Assembly (NCBI GenBank): GCA_963772645.1
Contig: CAVYYD010000010.1
Location: forward strand, 186,001 to 250,000
Source of the DNA: DASSQJ01 sp963772645
GTDB taxonomy: Bacteria > Actinomycetota > Actinomycetes > Actinomycetales > Dermatophilaceae
Length of the DNA: 64,000 nt
Direction: 5' to 3'
This document shows, piece after piece, positions 18,336 to 25,900 of the stretch. Each line of letters begins with the position of its first letter. Position 1 is the first letter of the stretch. Position numbers and translations under genes: made by a program. The notes below the pieces were generated by a model that saw only the letters and a list, made by a program, of their open reading frames with translations, ran no database searches and was not told where the DNA came from.

Positions 18336-18364
18336 GCGGACTCCTTGCGGACTAGTTGCGGACC
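18336..18364 (+). repeat. Three 11-bp-spaced GCGGAC repeats, left arm of cassette 1
   Basis: GCGGAC begins at 18336, 18347 and 18358, an exact 11-bp period (one helical turn). The 118-bp gap from the core equals that in cassette 2. Such phased direct repeats near a core resemble arm-type or excisionase sites of tyrosine recombinases. Confidence 0.55.
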
Positions 18365-18369
18365 GCCGA

Positions 18370-18827
18370 TCAGGTCGAGAGGCCTCGGGCGAGTGCTTCG
18401 TCGAAGAGCGTCCGGGCGACCTGCTCGGCCTTCTCCGTCGCCGCGGCACCCACCGGCTTCGCCTCGTAACGGTCCTGGTTACGAGCGCGGCGCAGACGGT
18501 CGAACTCTCGCGCCGCCCTGTCCGCGGGCGGCTTGTCGAGGACGGCGCGCAGGTAGCGGCCGAGTGCCTCGTGCTGGCCGTGCCCGTTGGTCGTCCGGAA
18601 GCCGTACGCCGCCAGCAGCGCCTCGCCCGTGTCGTGGCAGGCGTCGTAGGCGATGCCGTACTTGACGACGACACTGGTGAGGGCGGCAGTTGGTTCAGGC
18701 GCTCCTCGGCCTGGTGCAGGAACGAGGTCGCACGCGCGAGGTCTGCGGGCACGACATCGAGACGGCGCGCCTCGACCAACGCAACGACGGTCGCCTGCTG
18801 GACGCGGGTGAGCGGGGTCAGCGCCAC
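18370..18827 (-). pseudogene. HEPN-domain toxin, frameshifted
   Basis: GTG start at 18827 overlaps the MNT stop (18818-18820) by 10 bp, the usual MNT-HEPN arrangement. The first frame reads LTRVQQATVVALVEARRLDV to EERLNQL; the rest (TSVVVKYGIAYDACHDTGEA, then FDRLRRARNQDRYEAKPV and stop at 18370-18372) is in another frame, with a one-base slip near 18680. The RARNQDRYE stretch corresponds to the polar catalytic region of HEPN RNases. In known pairs the MNT partner nucleotidylates and so neutralises the HEPN toxin. The frameshift would inactivate the toxin unless it is a sequencing error. Confidence 0.7.
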
Positions 18828-19402
18828 GGCAGCTCCCCGACCACGGCGGCCGCCGGGCCGCTACGTACGTTGTTCAAGAAGGCGGAAGACTCGGCGAACT
18901 CCTCAGCAGTGAGGATCGTCGGGTTCACGGGACGGTGCACCGCGGCCTCGACTCGAGTGCACGCCTCGTAGACGGCGTCCACGTCTGGCTCACCGAGCAC
19001 CATGACGTCGATGTCGTGCGGTGCCGGACCGGCGTCCCCGAGCATCCGCGCGGCGAAGGAGCCATAGAGGAATGCCGAGTCGATCCTGTCGATGTGGCCA
19101 AGCTCGTCGGCCAGCATCACCACCGGGCCGGTCGCGACCGTGAGGATCTCGCGCAAGGGGCCAACCAGCGGACTCTCGTCGTTTGCGCGGATCAGCCTTG
19201 TGCGGCCCACGTGTCGCTCCCTCAGGATGCCGGCGTCCACCAGGCGCGCGACCTCGCGATGCGCGGTCGGGTAGGCCAGGCCGGCCCGCTTGGCCAGGTC
19301 GGTGACGCTCAGCTCGTCGCCGGTGAGCAACACTGTGGAGAGCAGGCGCGCTTGGCCGTCCGACCGGAAGATCGGAGCGAGGAGCGGCGCCTCAGTTCTC
19401 AT
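18818..19402 (-). CDS. HTH-nucleotidyltransferase (MNT) antitoxin
   Basis: A 194-residue two-domain protein. A winged helix comes first (LSVTDLAKRAGLAYPTAHRE, residues about 32-52), then an MNT-type nucleotidyltransferase with the motif FLYGSFAARML followed by HDIDVMVLG (GS...D-x-D). It should repress its own promoter and modify the HEPN partner encoded downstream. I placed the start at ATG 19402 rather than at upstream ATGs because a -35/-10 pair puts the transcription start on this ATG, giving a leaderless mRNA. The gene overlaps the HEPN gene by 10 bp and lies just downstream of a DUF3024 gene, as in cassette 2. Confidence 0.8.
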   Translation of the reverse strand: MRTEAPLLAPIFRSDGQARLLSTVLLTGDELSVTDLAKRAGLAYPTAHREVARLVDAGILRERHVGRTRLIRANDESPLVGPLREILTVATGPVVMLADELGHIDRIDSAFLYGSFAARMLGDAGPAPHDIDVMVLGEPDVDAVYEACTRVEAAVHRPVNPTILTAEEFAESSAFLNNVRSGPAAAVVGELPWR

Positions 19403-19438
19403 ATAACTGAGATAATCCTCCATCATATCGATAGTCAA
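19394..19438 (-). promoter_or_regulatory. Promoter and operator of the MNT/HEPN module (predicted leaderless)
   Basis: On the minus strand TTGACT (19433-19438), a 17-bp spacer and TTATCT (19410-19415) are followed seven bases later by the ATG at 19402. The -35 overlaps the DUF3024 stop codon. CTCAGTT...AACTGAG flanks the -10/start area as a perfect 7-bp inverted repeat, and TCTCA...TGAGA is nested in it, so autorepression by the winged helix is likely. Confidence 0.65.
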
Positions 19439-19782
19439 CGAGGTGCTCCCCAACCCCAGAAGATGGGGTCGCCGCTGGTCTCGATGTGGTCGAGGAGCGC
19501 CTGCACGGTGTTGGTCGGGTACTTGTGCTTGTACTCGTGGAACTTCAGGTTGCGATCACGCCAGTAGATCGCCCATCGGCCGGTTGACTGCGTATAGCCC
19601 AGCCGAGCGATCGGAAACCGGGTGTGCTCGCCGACACCGTCCCACGGTGGCCGCACCTCGACGATGTCGACGTGTCGATCGGAGACGTCGGCCTCGATCT
19701 TCAGCTCGTCCCACAGGTGCTCGGGCACTCGCTCTCGCGCCCAGAGGCGGATACGGCGAAGATCGGTCTCGGGAAGGGCCAC
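19435..19782 (-). CDS. DUF3024 domain protein, copy A
   Basis: A 115-residue protein starting at GTG 19782. Residues 1-106 are nearly identical to copy B (21347-21679), from LPETDL to DPIFWG, and the tail differs (WGAPR here). The family signature is WAIYWRDRNLKFHEYKHK with a preceding RPPWDG. DUF3024 has no established function; here it is the constant companion of two unrelated toxin-antitoxin pairs, so it may belong to the cassette backbone rather than to the cargo. It is predicted cytosolic. Confidence 0.75.
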   Translation of the reverse strand: MALPETDLRRIRLWARERVPEHLWDELKIEADVSDRHVDIVEVRPPWDGVGEHTRFPIARLGYTQSTGRWAIYWRDRNLKFHEYKHKYPTNTVQALLDHIETSGDPIFWGWGAPR

Positions 19783-19846
19783 GACACCAGCGTGCCACCG
19801 GGTCGAACGAGCAGCCCCCGGCCGAAGAGCGGCGGGTCGACGGGCC

Positions 19847-19865
19847 TGCGGACCGTCTGCGGACC
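19847..19865 (+). repeat. Two 11-bp-spaced TGCGGACC repeats, right arm of cassette 1
   Basis: TGCGGACC begins at 19847 and 19858 (11-bp period), 63 bp before core 3. The same pair and distance occur in cassette 2 (21734-21752, before core 4). Confidence 0.55.
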
Positions 19866-19910
19866 AGCTCGACCCGAATGACCAGCAATCCTCAACGCCT
19901 ACTGGCTAAT

Positions 19911-19939
19911 CCCGTCGACGCTAGACATTGAAGCGGAAC
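19911..19939 (+). repeat. Core repeat 3: duplicated ychF 3' end
   Basis: 29 bp identical to 21798-21826, which contain the stop codon and last codons of ychF (GACATTGAAGCGGAAC reads as the end of EFRFNV in reverse). Similarity continues leftward through the DUF3024 gene. To the right the sequence differs from ychF but resembles the start of cassette 1 (GAACGAA). This is the pattern of an attachment site duplicated by integration at the ychF 3' end. Confidence 0.75.
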
Positions 19940-20057
19940 GAAGTTCGCTGTTTCGATCGTGGTCGGCCGTCGTCGGGCAGCACCGGAGAACGCGCCCTGA
20001 GACTGCGGAAACGCAAGGACTGGAGCGTTGGACGTCGTGGACGAGGATCGGTGTCCG

Positions 20058-20086
20058 TCGGACGTCTTGCGGACCGTCTGCGGACC
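20058..20086 (+). repeat. Three 11-bp-spaced CGGAC repeats, left arm of cassette 2
   Basis: CGGAC begins at 20059, 20070 and 20081, an 11-bp period, starting 118 bp after core 3, the same offset as in cassette 1. Apart from these, the roughly 160 bp between core 3 and the toxin stop hold no gene. Confidence 0.55.
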
Positions 20087-20100
20087 GCTGGACGGTCAGG

Positions 20101-20823
20101 CTAGTCCGACCCCCGACGTAGGCCTTCGAGCTTCGCGCATCGTGCGGAGAGATCGCGGATGCTCTGCCAGACAGCCGCTCGGGGCGCGTCGATCTTGAGT
20201 GCTCGGATGCATTCGTCGAGACGTTGCGGGCGATCTCGGAGGTAGGTGACTGCCTTGTCGAGGCTCTGGCCCACCGTCCTGCCGTACGCACCGACCGCCT
20301 TGCGGGCGCCGGCCTTCAGCGCGGTGGTGTCGGGTTTCATCATGGCCAGGTCGATGAGGTCGCGGCTGAACGTGGACGTGTCTGCCCAGCGGTCGTCGTT
20401 GGCGAGCAGCTTGGTTGCGACCTGATCGGTGCGCGTCAGGAGTCGTACCCCGCAGATCTCATCGTCCGAGGAGGGAGTGTCGAGGTCGATGCGGCCCTCA
20501 TGGATGACCTCGAACTTGATCGCAACCCCAGCAACGAGAACCGAGGCCCGGATCCCGTAGCCGTCGACAGAGGGTGTCCGACCCAAAGCCAGCTGGCCGG
20601 TGGCCAGAGCGTCGAGCCCATGGTCCCTGACCAACTGGCGCAGTTGTCGGTACGACTGCTGGTCGGAGACCAGGAAGTCGATGTCGAGCGACTCGCGGAA
20701 CTCACCGTTGTCGAGGACGATCGCGGTGCCGCCGCCGAACCAGCAGTTGTGCTCGGCCAGGAGCCGCGCATCGAGCATCGACAGCACCTCGGCCACCCGT
20801 TGGTGGTGTGGCCGCCTAAACAA
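20101..20823 (-). CDS. AbiEii/AbiGii-type nucleotidyltransferase toxin
   Basis: A 240-residue toxin. Residues 28-37 read WFGGGTAIVL and residues 45-50 SLDIDF, the GG...D-x-D nucleotidyltransferase signature of the AbiEii family, which blocks growth by modifying tRNA or related substrates in studied members. The TTG at 20821-20823 is chosen as start because GGGAGG lies four bases upstream and the start overlaps the antitoxin stop (20816-20818), as expected for a coupled pair; a GTG at codon 10 is an alternative. The gene closes the cassette 2 operon, and its stop is 15 bp from the phased repeats. Confidence 0.8.
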   Translation of the reverse strand: MFRRPHHQRVAEVLSMLDARLLAEHNCWFGGGTAIVLDNGEFRESLDIDFLVSDQQSYRQLRQLVRDHGLDALATGQLALGRTPSVDGYGIRASVLVAGVAIKFEVIHEGRIDLDTPSSDDEICGVRLLTRTDQVATKLLANDDRWADTSTFSRDLIDLAMMKPDTTALKAGARKAVGAYGRTVGQSLDKAVTYLRDRPQRLDECIRALKIDAPRAAVWQSIRDLSARCAKLEGLRRGSD

Positions 20824-21277
20824 GGAGCCTCCCGTTGCTGTAGGTGTCCGCGAGGTGCCGGATGAACGCCTTCTCGTGATCGGTGAGGGCTTCCTGGTCG
20901 AGATGTCGCCAACCGCGTTCGTACAGGTTGAGTGCCTCTGTCTCGGTGATGGTGGTGCCGGCGTCGGTCTGCCATGCCAGCGTGCGGAGGCCGGGGTAGT
21001 CGCCGACCGCGATCGTCGCCGGTTCCGTCGCTGGAGCGTCGAGGATCGGGACGACGAGGTGAAGTCCGAGTGCGGCTGCAACGTTGATGTAGGCGCCGAT
21101 CGTGACCGAGGGGTTGCCCGTCTCGATCCTGTGCAAAGTGACACGCGAGACGCCGGCAGCTTCGGCACAGGCGACCGCCGTGACACCGAGGGCCTTCCGG
21201 CGTTCGCGTAGCCGGGCGCCCAGGCGTTCGAGGTCCGCCTGTTGCTCGGTACTCGTGTACGGACTAGGGGTTGGCAC
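20816..21277 (-). CDS. XRE-family HTH antitoxin
   Basis: A 153-residue protein with an XRE helix-turn-helix at about residues 25-70 (GVTAVACAEAAGVSRVTLHR, then ETGNPSVTIGAYINVA) and an acidic C-terminal half that probably binds the toxin. It overlaps the AbiEii gene by 8 bp. I set the start at GTG 21277: TTGACT and TAAAAT are spaced so that transcription should begin at this G, giving a leaderless mRNA. Upstream ATGs at 21286 and 21334 would lie within or above the promoter. XRE/AbiEii pairs are known as abortive-infection or type IV-like toxin-antitoxin systems. Confidence 0.8.
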   Translation of the reverse strand: MPTPSPYTSTEQQADLERLGARLRERRKALGVTAVACAEAAGVSRVTLHRIETGNPSVTIGAYINVAAALGLHLVVPILDAPATEPATIAVGDYPGLRTLAWQTDAGTTITETEALNLYERGWRHLDQEALTDHEKAFIRHLADTYSNGRLLV

Positions 21278-21323
21278 GTTTCTCATTTTAGTTATTTTGC
21301 CCTTCAAGTCAATAATGAGAAAC
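21278..21323 (-). promoter_or_regulatory. Promoter and operator of the XRE/AbiEii module (predicted leaderless)
   Basis: On the minus strand TTGACT (21307-21312), a 16-bp spacer and TAAAAT (21285-21290) are followed after 7 nt by the GTG at 21277. A perfect 10-bp inverted repeat, GTTTCTCATT (21278-21287) and AATGAGAAAC (21314-21323), brackets the whole promoter, a good place for autorepression. The ATGAGAA half-site resembles the operator of cassette 1. Confidence 0.7.
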
Positions 21324-21346
21324 ACTGGAGACACGCTCCGCGCTCA

Positions 21347-21679
21347 CTATCCCCAGAAGATGGGGTCGCCGCTGGTCTCGATGTGATCGAGGAGCGCCTG
21401 GACGTTCTTGGTCGGGCGCTTGTGCTTGTACTCGTGGAACTTCAGGTTGCGGTCGCGCCAGTAGATCGCCCACTGTCCCGTCGACTGCGTATAGCGCAGT
21501 CGCGCGATGGGAAACCGGGTGTGCTCCCCGACACCGTCCCACGGTGGCCGCACCTCGACGATGTCGACGTGTCGGTCGGAGACGTCGGCCTCGACCTTCA
21601 GCTCGTCCCACAGGTGCTCGGGCACGCGCTCTCGCGCCCACAGCCGGATGCGATGTAGGTCAGTCTCCGGAAGTGTCAC
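21347..21679 (-). CDS. DUF3024 domain protein, copy B
   Basis: A 110-residue paralogue of the protein at 19435-19782, ending directly at DPIFWG. The GTG at 21679 matches the start chosen for copy A; the conserved GGTGGCACGCTGGTGTC precedes both. Differences between copies are few and mostly conservative (KIEADV/KVEADV, GYTQSTGRW/RYTQSTGQW), which argues that both genes are under selection or that the duplication is recent. Function is unknown. Confidence 0.75.
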   Translation of the reverse strand: MTLPETDLHRIRLWARERVPEHLWDELKVEADVSDRHVDIVEVRPPWDGVGEHTRFPIARLRYTQSTGQWAIYWRDRNLKFHEYKHKRPTKNVQALLDHIETSGDPIFWG

Positions 21680-21733
21680 GACACCAGCGTGCCACCTCAG
21701 TGAACGGAGCAGCGCCGGGCCGAAGAGCGGGCG

Positions 21734-21752
21734 TGCGGACCGTCTGCGGACC
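21734..21752 (+). repeat. Two 11-bp-spaced TGCGGACC repeats, right arm of cassette 2
   Basis: TGCGGACC starts at 21734 and 21745, 63 bp before core 4, exactly as in cassette 1. Confidence 0.55.
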
Positions 21753-21797
21753 AGCTCGACCCCCATGACCAGCAATGCTCAACGCCTACTGGCCAAC

Positions 21798-21826
21798 CCC
21801 GTCGACGCTAGACATTGAAGCGGAAC
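21798..21826 (+). repeat. Core repeat 4: native ychF 3' end (putative attB side)
   Basis: Contains the ychF TAG (21808-21810) and its last five codons. The 29 bp are repeated at 19911-19939. Right of TGAAGCGGAAC the ychF coding sequence continues, so integration here keeps ychF intact. Confidence 0.7.
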
Positions 21827-22893
21827 TCGACGACGTCCCCGTCCTGCATGACGTAGTCCTTGCCCTCAATCCGCACCCTGCCGGCGGCCCGAGCGGCGGC
21901 CATCGAGCCGAGCTCGTCGAGGTCGGTGAACGAGACGACCTCGGCCTTGATGAACCCGCGCTGGAAGTCGGTGTGGATGACTCCGGCCGCCTGCGGTGCC
22001 GTCCATCCCTGGTGGATGGTCCAGGCCCTCGACTCCTTCGGACCGGCCGTCAGGTAGGTCTGCAGGCCCAGGGTGTGGAACCCGGTGCGGGCGAGCTGGT
22101 CGAGGCCGGACTCCGCAGCGCCGAAGCCCTGGAGCATCTCCAGGGCCTCCTCCGGCTCCATCTCCACCAGGTCCATCTCGAGCTTGGCGTCGAGGAAGAC
22201 CGCGTCGGCGGGCGCGACGAGGGCCACCAGCCGGTCGTGGAGGGTGGTGTCGGTCAGCTGCTCCTCGTCGAGGTTGAAGACGTAGATGAACGGCTTGGTC
22301 GTGAGCAAGCCGAGCTGGTCGGCGAGGACCGGGTCGACCCCGGCCGCCTCGCCGGCGACGTAGAGCGTGCTGCCCTCCTCGAGCACCTGCTGCGCGGCGA
22401 GCGCGGTGTCCAGGACTGTCTTGTCGGTCTTCTTCCCCTTGACCTCCTTCTCAAGCCGCGGGACCGCCCGCTCGAGGGTCTGCAGGTCGGCGAGGATGAG
22501 CTCGGTGTGGATCGTCTCCATGTCCGACTCGGGCGAGACGGCGCCGTCCACGTGGACGACGTCGCCGTCCTCGAACGCTCGGACGACCTGGCAGATGGCG
22601 TCCGCCTCGCGGATGTGCGCGAGGAACTTGTTGCCCAGCCCCTCCCCCTCGGACGCACCGCGGACGATGCCGGCGATGTCGACGAAGGAGACCGTCGCCG
22701 GGATGATCCGCTCGGACCCGAAGATCTCCGCGAGCCGGTCCAGCCGCGCGTCCGGGAGCGGGACGACGCCGACGTTCGGGTCGATCGTCGCGAACGGGTA
22801 GTTCGCCGCGAGGACGGAGTTCTTGGTCAGCGCGTTGAACAGCGTCGACTTTCCGACGTTGGGGAGGCCGACGATTCCGATGGTGAGTGCCAC
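21808..22893 (-). CDS. ychF: Redox-regulated ATPase YchF (Obg-like ATPase)
   Basis: A 361-residue P-loop protein of normal family length. Walker A GLPNVGKST lies at residues 9-17. The specificity motif reads NLDE (YVFNLDEEQL) instead of the NKxD of GTPases, the mark of the ATP-preferring YchF/OLA1 group. The C-terminal TGS domain ends in KDYVMQDGDVVEFRFNV, the canonical end, so the integration event at its 3' end has not altered the protein. Family members bind ribosomes and take part in stress and translation control. It lies 53 bp downstream of the MFS-patatin gene, possibly cotranscribed. Confidence 0.97.
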   Translation of the reverse strand: MALTIGIVGLPNVGKSTLFNALTKNSVLAANYPFATIDPNVGVVPLPDARLDRLAEIFGSERIIPATVSFVDIAGIVRGASEGEGLGNKFLAHIREADAICQVVRAFEDGDVVHVDGAVSPESDMETIHTELILADLQTLERAVPRLEKEVKGKKTDKTVLDTALAAQQVLEEGSTLYVAGEAAGVDPVLADQLGLLTTKPFIYVFNLDEEQLTDTTLHDRLVALVAPADAVFLDAKLEMDLVEMEPEEALEMLQGFGAAESGLDQLARTGFHTLGLQTYLTAGPKESRAWTIHQGWTAPQAAGVIHTDFQRGFIKAEVVSFTDLDELGSMAAARAAGRVRIEGKDYVMQDGDVVEFRFNV

Positions 22894-22946
22894 GGGGACG
22901 GGAGTCTACCGGCGCCCGGGCCGCGCCCGGGCTCCGAGCCGGCAGC

Positions 22947-25900
22947 TCAGCCGACGAGGGCCGACGAGTCCGGGGCCCCCGCGGCGTCCTCCTCCAGCTC
23001 ACCGGCCGCCGCGGGGAACGCGTCGAGCACACCGCCGCTGGCCTCGAGGAGTGCACGGGCGGCCTCCCGGCCGGCCGCGACCATCCGGTCGAACTGGTGG
23101 AACTCCAGCAGCCCGGTGCCGACCGCCGACGGGGCGACGACCCATGCGCCGCACCGGCGTGCCGCTTCGACCGCTCCCCCGCTGCCCAGCGTCATCGTCC
23201 GCAACAGCGTGTCGCCGAGTGACGGCACCCGGGGCCGCCCGCTCCGCCGCACGCCCGAGCCCCCAGTCCCGATAGCGACCGCGACGACCGGGCCCTCGTC
23301 CCGCTCGACGAGCAGGTCCGCCGGCAGGTTGTCCAGGACGCTGCCGTCGACCAGGAGCCGTCCGTCGTCCTGGGGAAGCGGCGGGAAGAGGACCGGCAGG
23401 CGGGACGAGGCCAGCACGGCCTCCACCAGCCCACCGCTCTCGTGGACCTGCCGCTCCCGACTCGTCAGGTCGACGCTGACCACCCGGAGCCGGCGCGGCA
23501 GGCCCTCGAACACGCTGTCGGCGCCGAGCCCGCGCCGCAGGCCCTGGAGCACCCGGTCACCCCTGGCGAGAGCGTGGACCGGTGGCGCCCAGTCGTTGAA
23601 CGGGGTGCGCCGCACGAACTCGGCGTAGCAGAGCTCCTCGAAGGCCGCACCGTCCGCGCTCGTGGCGTAGGCCGCTGCAACCACCGCCCCCATGCTCGTG
23701 CCGGCGAGCCTGTCGATGTGCAGCCCGGCCTCCTCGAGCTCGCGGACCACCCCGATCGTCGCGAAGGACCGGGCCGCGCCACCGGCGAGGACGAGGCCGA
23801 GGGAACGGCCGGCCAACCGGTCGGCCAGGGCGCGCAGGCCCGTCGCGGTGTCCCCCTCGACGAGGGTCAGCTGCCACGCCGCGGTCGCCGCGCCCCAGCC
23901 GACCCGGCGCTCGGGCCCCGGCGCGGGCCCGACGAGGACGACCTCCGGACGCCGGCCGAGACCGGGCAGCGCGCCCACGTCCGGCACCGGTGCGTCCGAG
24001 CGTGCGACGAGGACCACGGTGTCGGCCTGCCGGATGCAGAACGCGCGCCACTCGCGGCCCTCCGTCCCGGTCACCGTCCCGGTCGCCGTCGCGGCGTCGC
24101 CGGCCTCGGGCCCGGACGAAGCCACGAGGATGACGCGGTCGTGCTCCAGCTCGGCCCTGGCCAGCCCGTCGGGGCCGACCCGCCCGATGTCGACCACGTC
24201 GAGGTGGGTGCCCATCCGGGCGATGAGCGCCCGCGCGACCTCCTCGGCGGGTGCGCCCCGGTGGAGCGCGACCACGGAGACGACGGTCGGACGCTCCGGC
24301 GGGGGTGCCGACGCTGCCGGCGCCGCGGTGCGCAGCCGCTCCGCCACCTGGCCGAGGACGAACCGGGAGGCGCGCGGGTCGGCGTCGAGCACCGCGTCGA
24401 AGGCGGCGCGGGGCAGCTCCAGGACGGTCGTGTCGCGCCGGGCGCGGACGGTGGCCGACCGGGGCTCCCCGGTGAGCAGCGAGAGCTCGCCGAGGACCTC
24501 ACCGGGACCCACCTCGCGGACCCGCCGGTCGCCGACGAAGACCTCGAGCCGGCCGCGCCGGACGACGAAGGCGGAGCCCGCGGGGTCCCCCTCGCGCACG
24601 AGGTCCTGACCCGCCGGGACCTCCACCAGCCGGGCGGCCTCCCGCAGCCGCTCCCGCGCGTCCGGCGGCAGCCCGGCGAACAGGGGCACGGCGCCGAGGT
24701 CGGTCGGCGTCCCGGGGACCGGGCGGGCCGCCGCCCACTCGGCGGGCGGCGCGGGTGGGTGGATCCCCGGTGGCCGGTGCTCCTCGTCGCTCTCGGACTC
24801 GGCCGACGCGTGGATCCGCCCGAGCGGGAGCGCGACGAGGGCGACGACGAGGAAGGCGACGATGGACAGCATCCAGCCGTGGCGGAAGGCGGCGACGGCC
24901 GTCTGCGGCGTGGGGTTGCCGATGACGACGACGAGGATCGCGATGCCGAGGACCCCGCCCAGCTGTCGCGCACTCGAGTTGACCGCGGAGGCGGTGGCGT
25001 ACCGGCCGCCGGGCACGGCCGCTAGCGAGGCGCTCCCCAGGAGCGGGAGGGTGGCCCCGACGCCGATCCCGCTGAGGACCTGGCCCGGCATCCACTCGGC
25101 CCAGAAGGCCGGGGTGAGCCCGACCCTTTGGTGGTACCACAGGTACGCCGCCGACCAGATGACCGCACCCGGGACGACGAACCACCGGTACCCGTACCGG
25201 TCGGCGAGCGGGCCCAGGCGCGAGGCGACGAGTGCCGCCACCACGGCACCGGGGACGAGCGCGAGCCCGGCATGGAGCACGTCATAGCCCCAGACGTACT
25301 GCAACCACAGGATGTTGGTCAACAGGTAGGCGTAGAAGCCGAACCCGGCGACGACCGTCGCCAACGAGCCGACGTCGAAGGAGGGTAGCCGCAGCAGCAT
25401 CGGGTCGATGAGCGGGGAGCGGTGTCGGCGCGAGCTGAGGACGAACCCGACGAAGAGCACGAGCGCGCCGGCCAGGCTGGCCAGCACGCCGGTGCTCGAC
25501 CAGCCCCAGTCCGAGCCCTTGATGATGCCGAGGTTGAGCAGTGCCATCGACCCGGCGAGCGCCGCGGCCCCGGCCAGGTCGGGGAGGGCCCGGCGGCCCG
25601 GGGCCCGGCTCTCGACGAGCTGCCGGCGGGCCGACCACAGCGCCGCCAGGCCGAACGGAAGGTTGACGAGGAAGGCCCAGCGCCAGCCACCGAGCTCGGT
25701 CAGCGCACCACCGATGGGCGGTCCGAGTCCGGCCGCCACGGCCGCCGACGCTCCCCACAGCCCGATGGCGTGCGCCCGGCGCTCCCCCGGGAACGCCGAG
25801 ATGACCAGGGCGAGCGAAGCCGGGACGAGGGCCGCCGCCCCCAGCGCCTGGAACACGCGTGCGGCGACGAGCAGCTCGACCGACGGTGCGAAGCCGCAGA

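Larger units (their letters stand above)
18207..19939. mobile_element. Putative integrative cassette 1 (MNT/HEPN cargo)
   Basis: The unit runs from core 2 to core 3. It contains three 11-bp-spaced repeats, a HEPN gene, an MNT gene with promoter, a DUF3024 gene and two more 11-bp-spaced repeats. Core-to-repeat distances (118 bp on the left, 63 bp on the right) match cassette 2 to the base. No recombinase is present. The interpretation as a cis-mobilizable (non-autonomous) integrative element is an inference. Confidence 0.55.
19929..21826. mobile_element. Putative integrative cassette 2 (XRE/AbiEii cargo)
   Basis: The unit from core 3 to core 4, the latter being the real ychF 3' end. It has the same plan as cassette 1 with different toxin-antitoxin cargo: phased repeats at 20058-20086, AbiEii toxin, XRE antitoxin, promoter with inverted repeat, DUF3024 copy B, and phased repeats at 21734-21752. 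No recombinase gene is present. Confidence 0.6.

Noticed and set aside
21284..21334. ATG starts of the XRE antitoxin at 21334 and 21286
   Set aside because: They lie inside or upstream of a good promoter whose start point coincides with GTG 21277.
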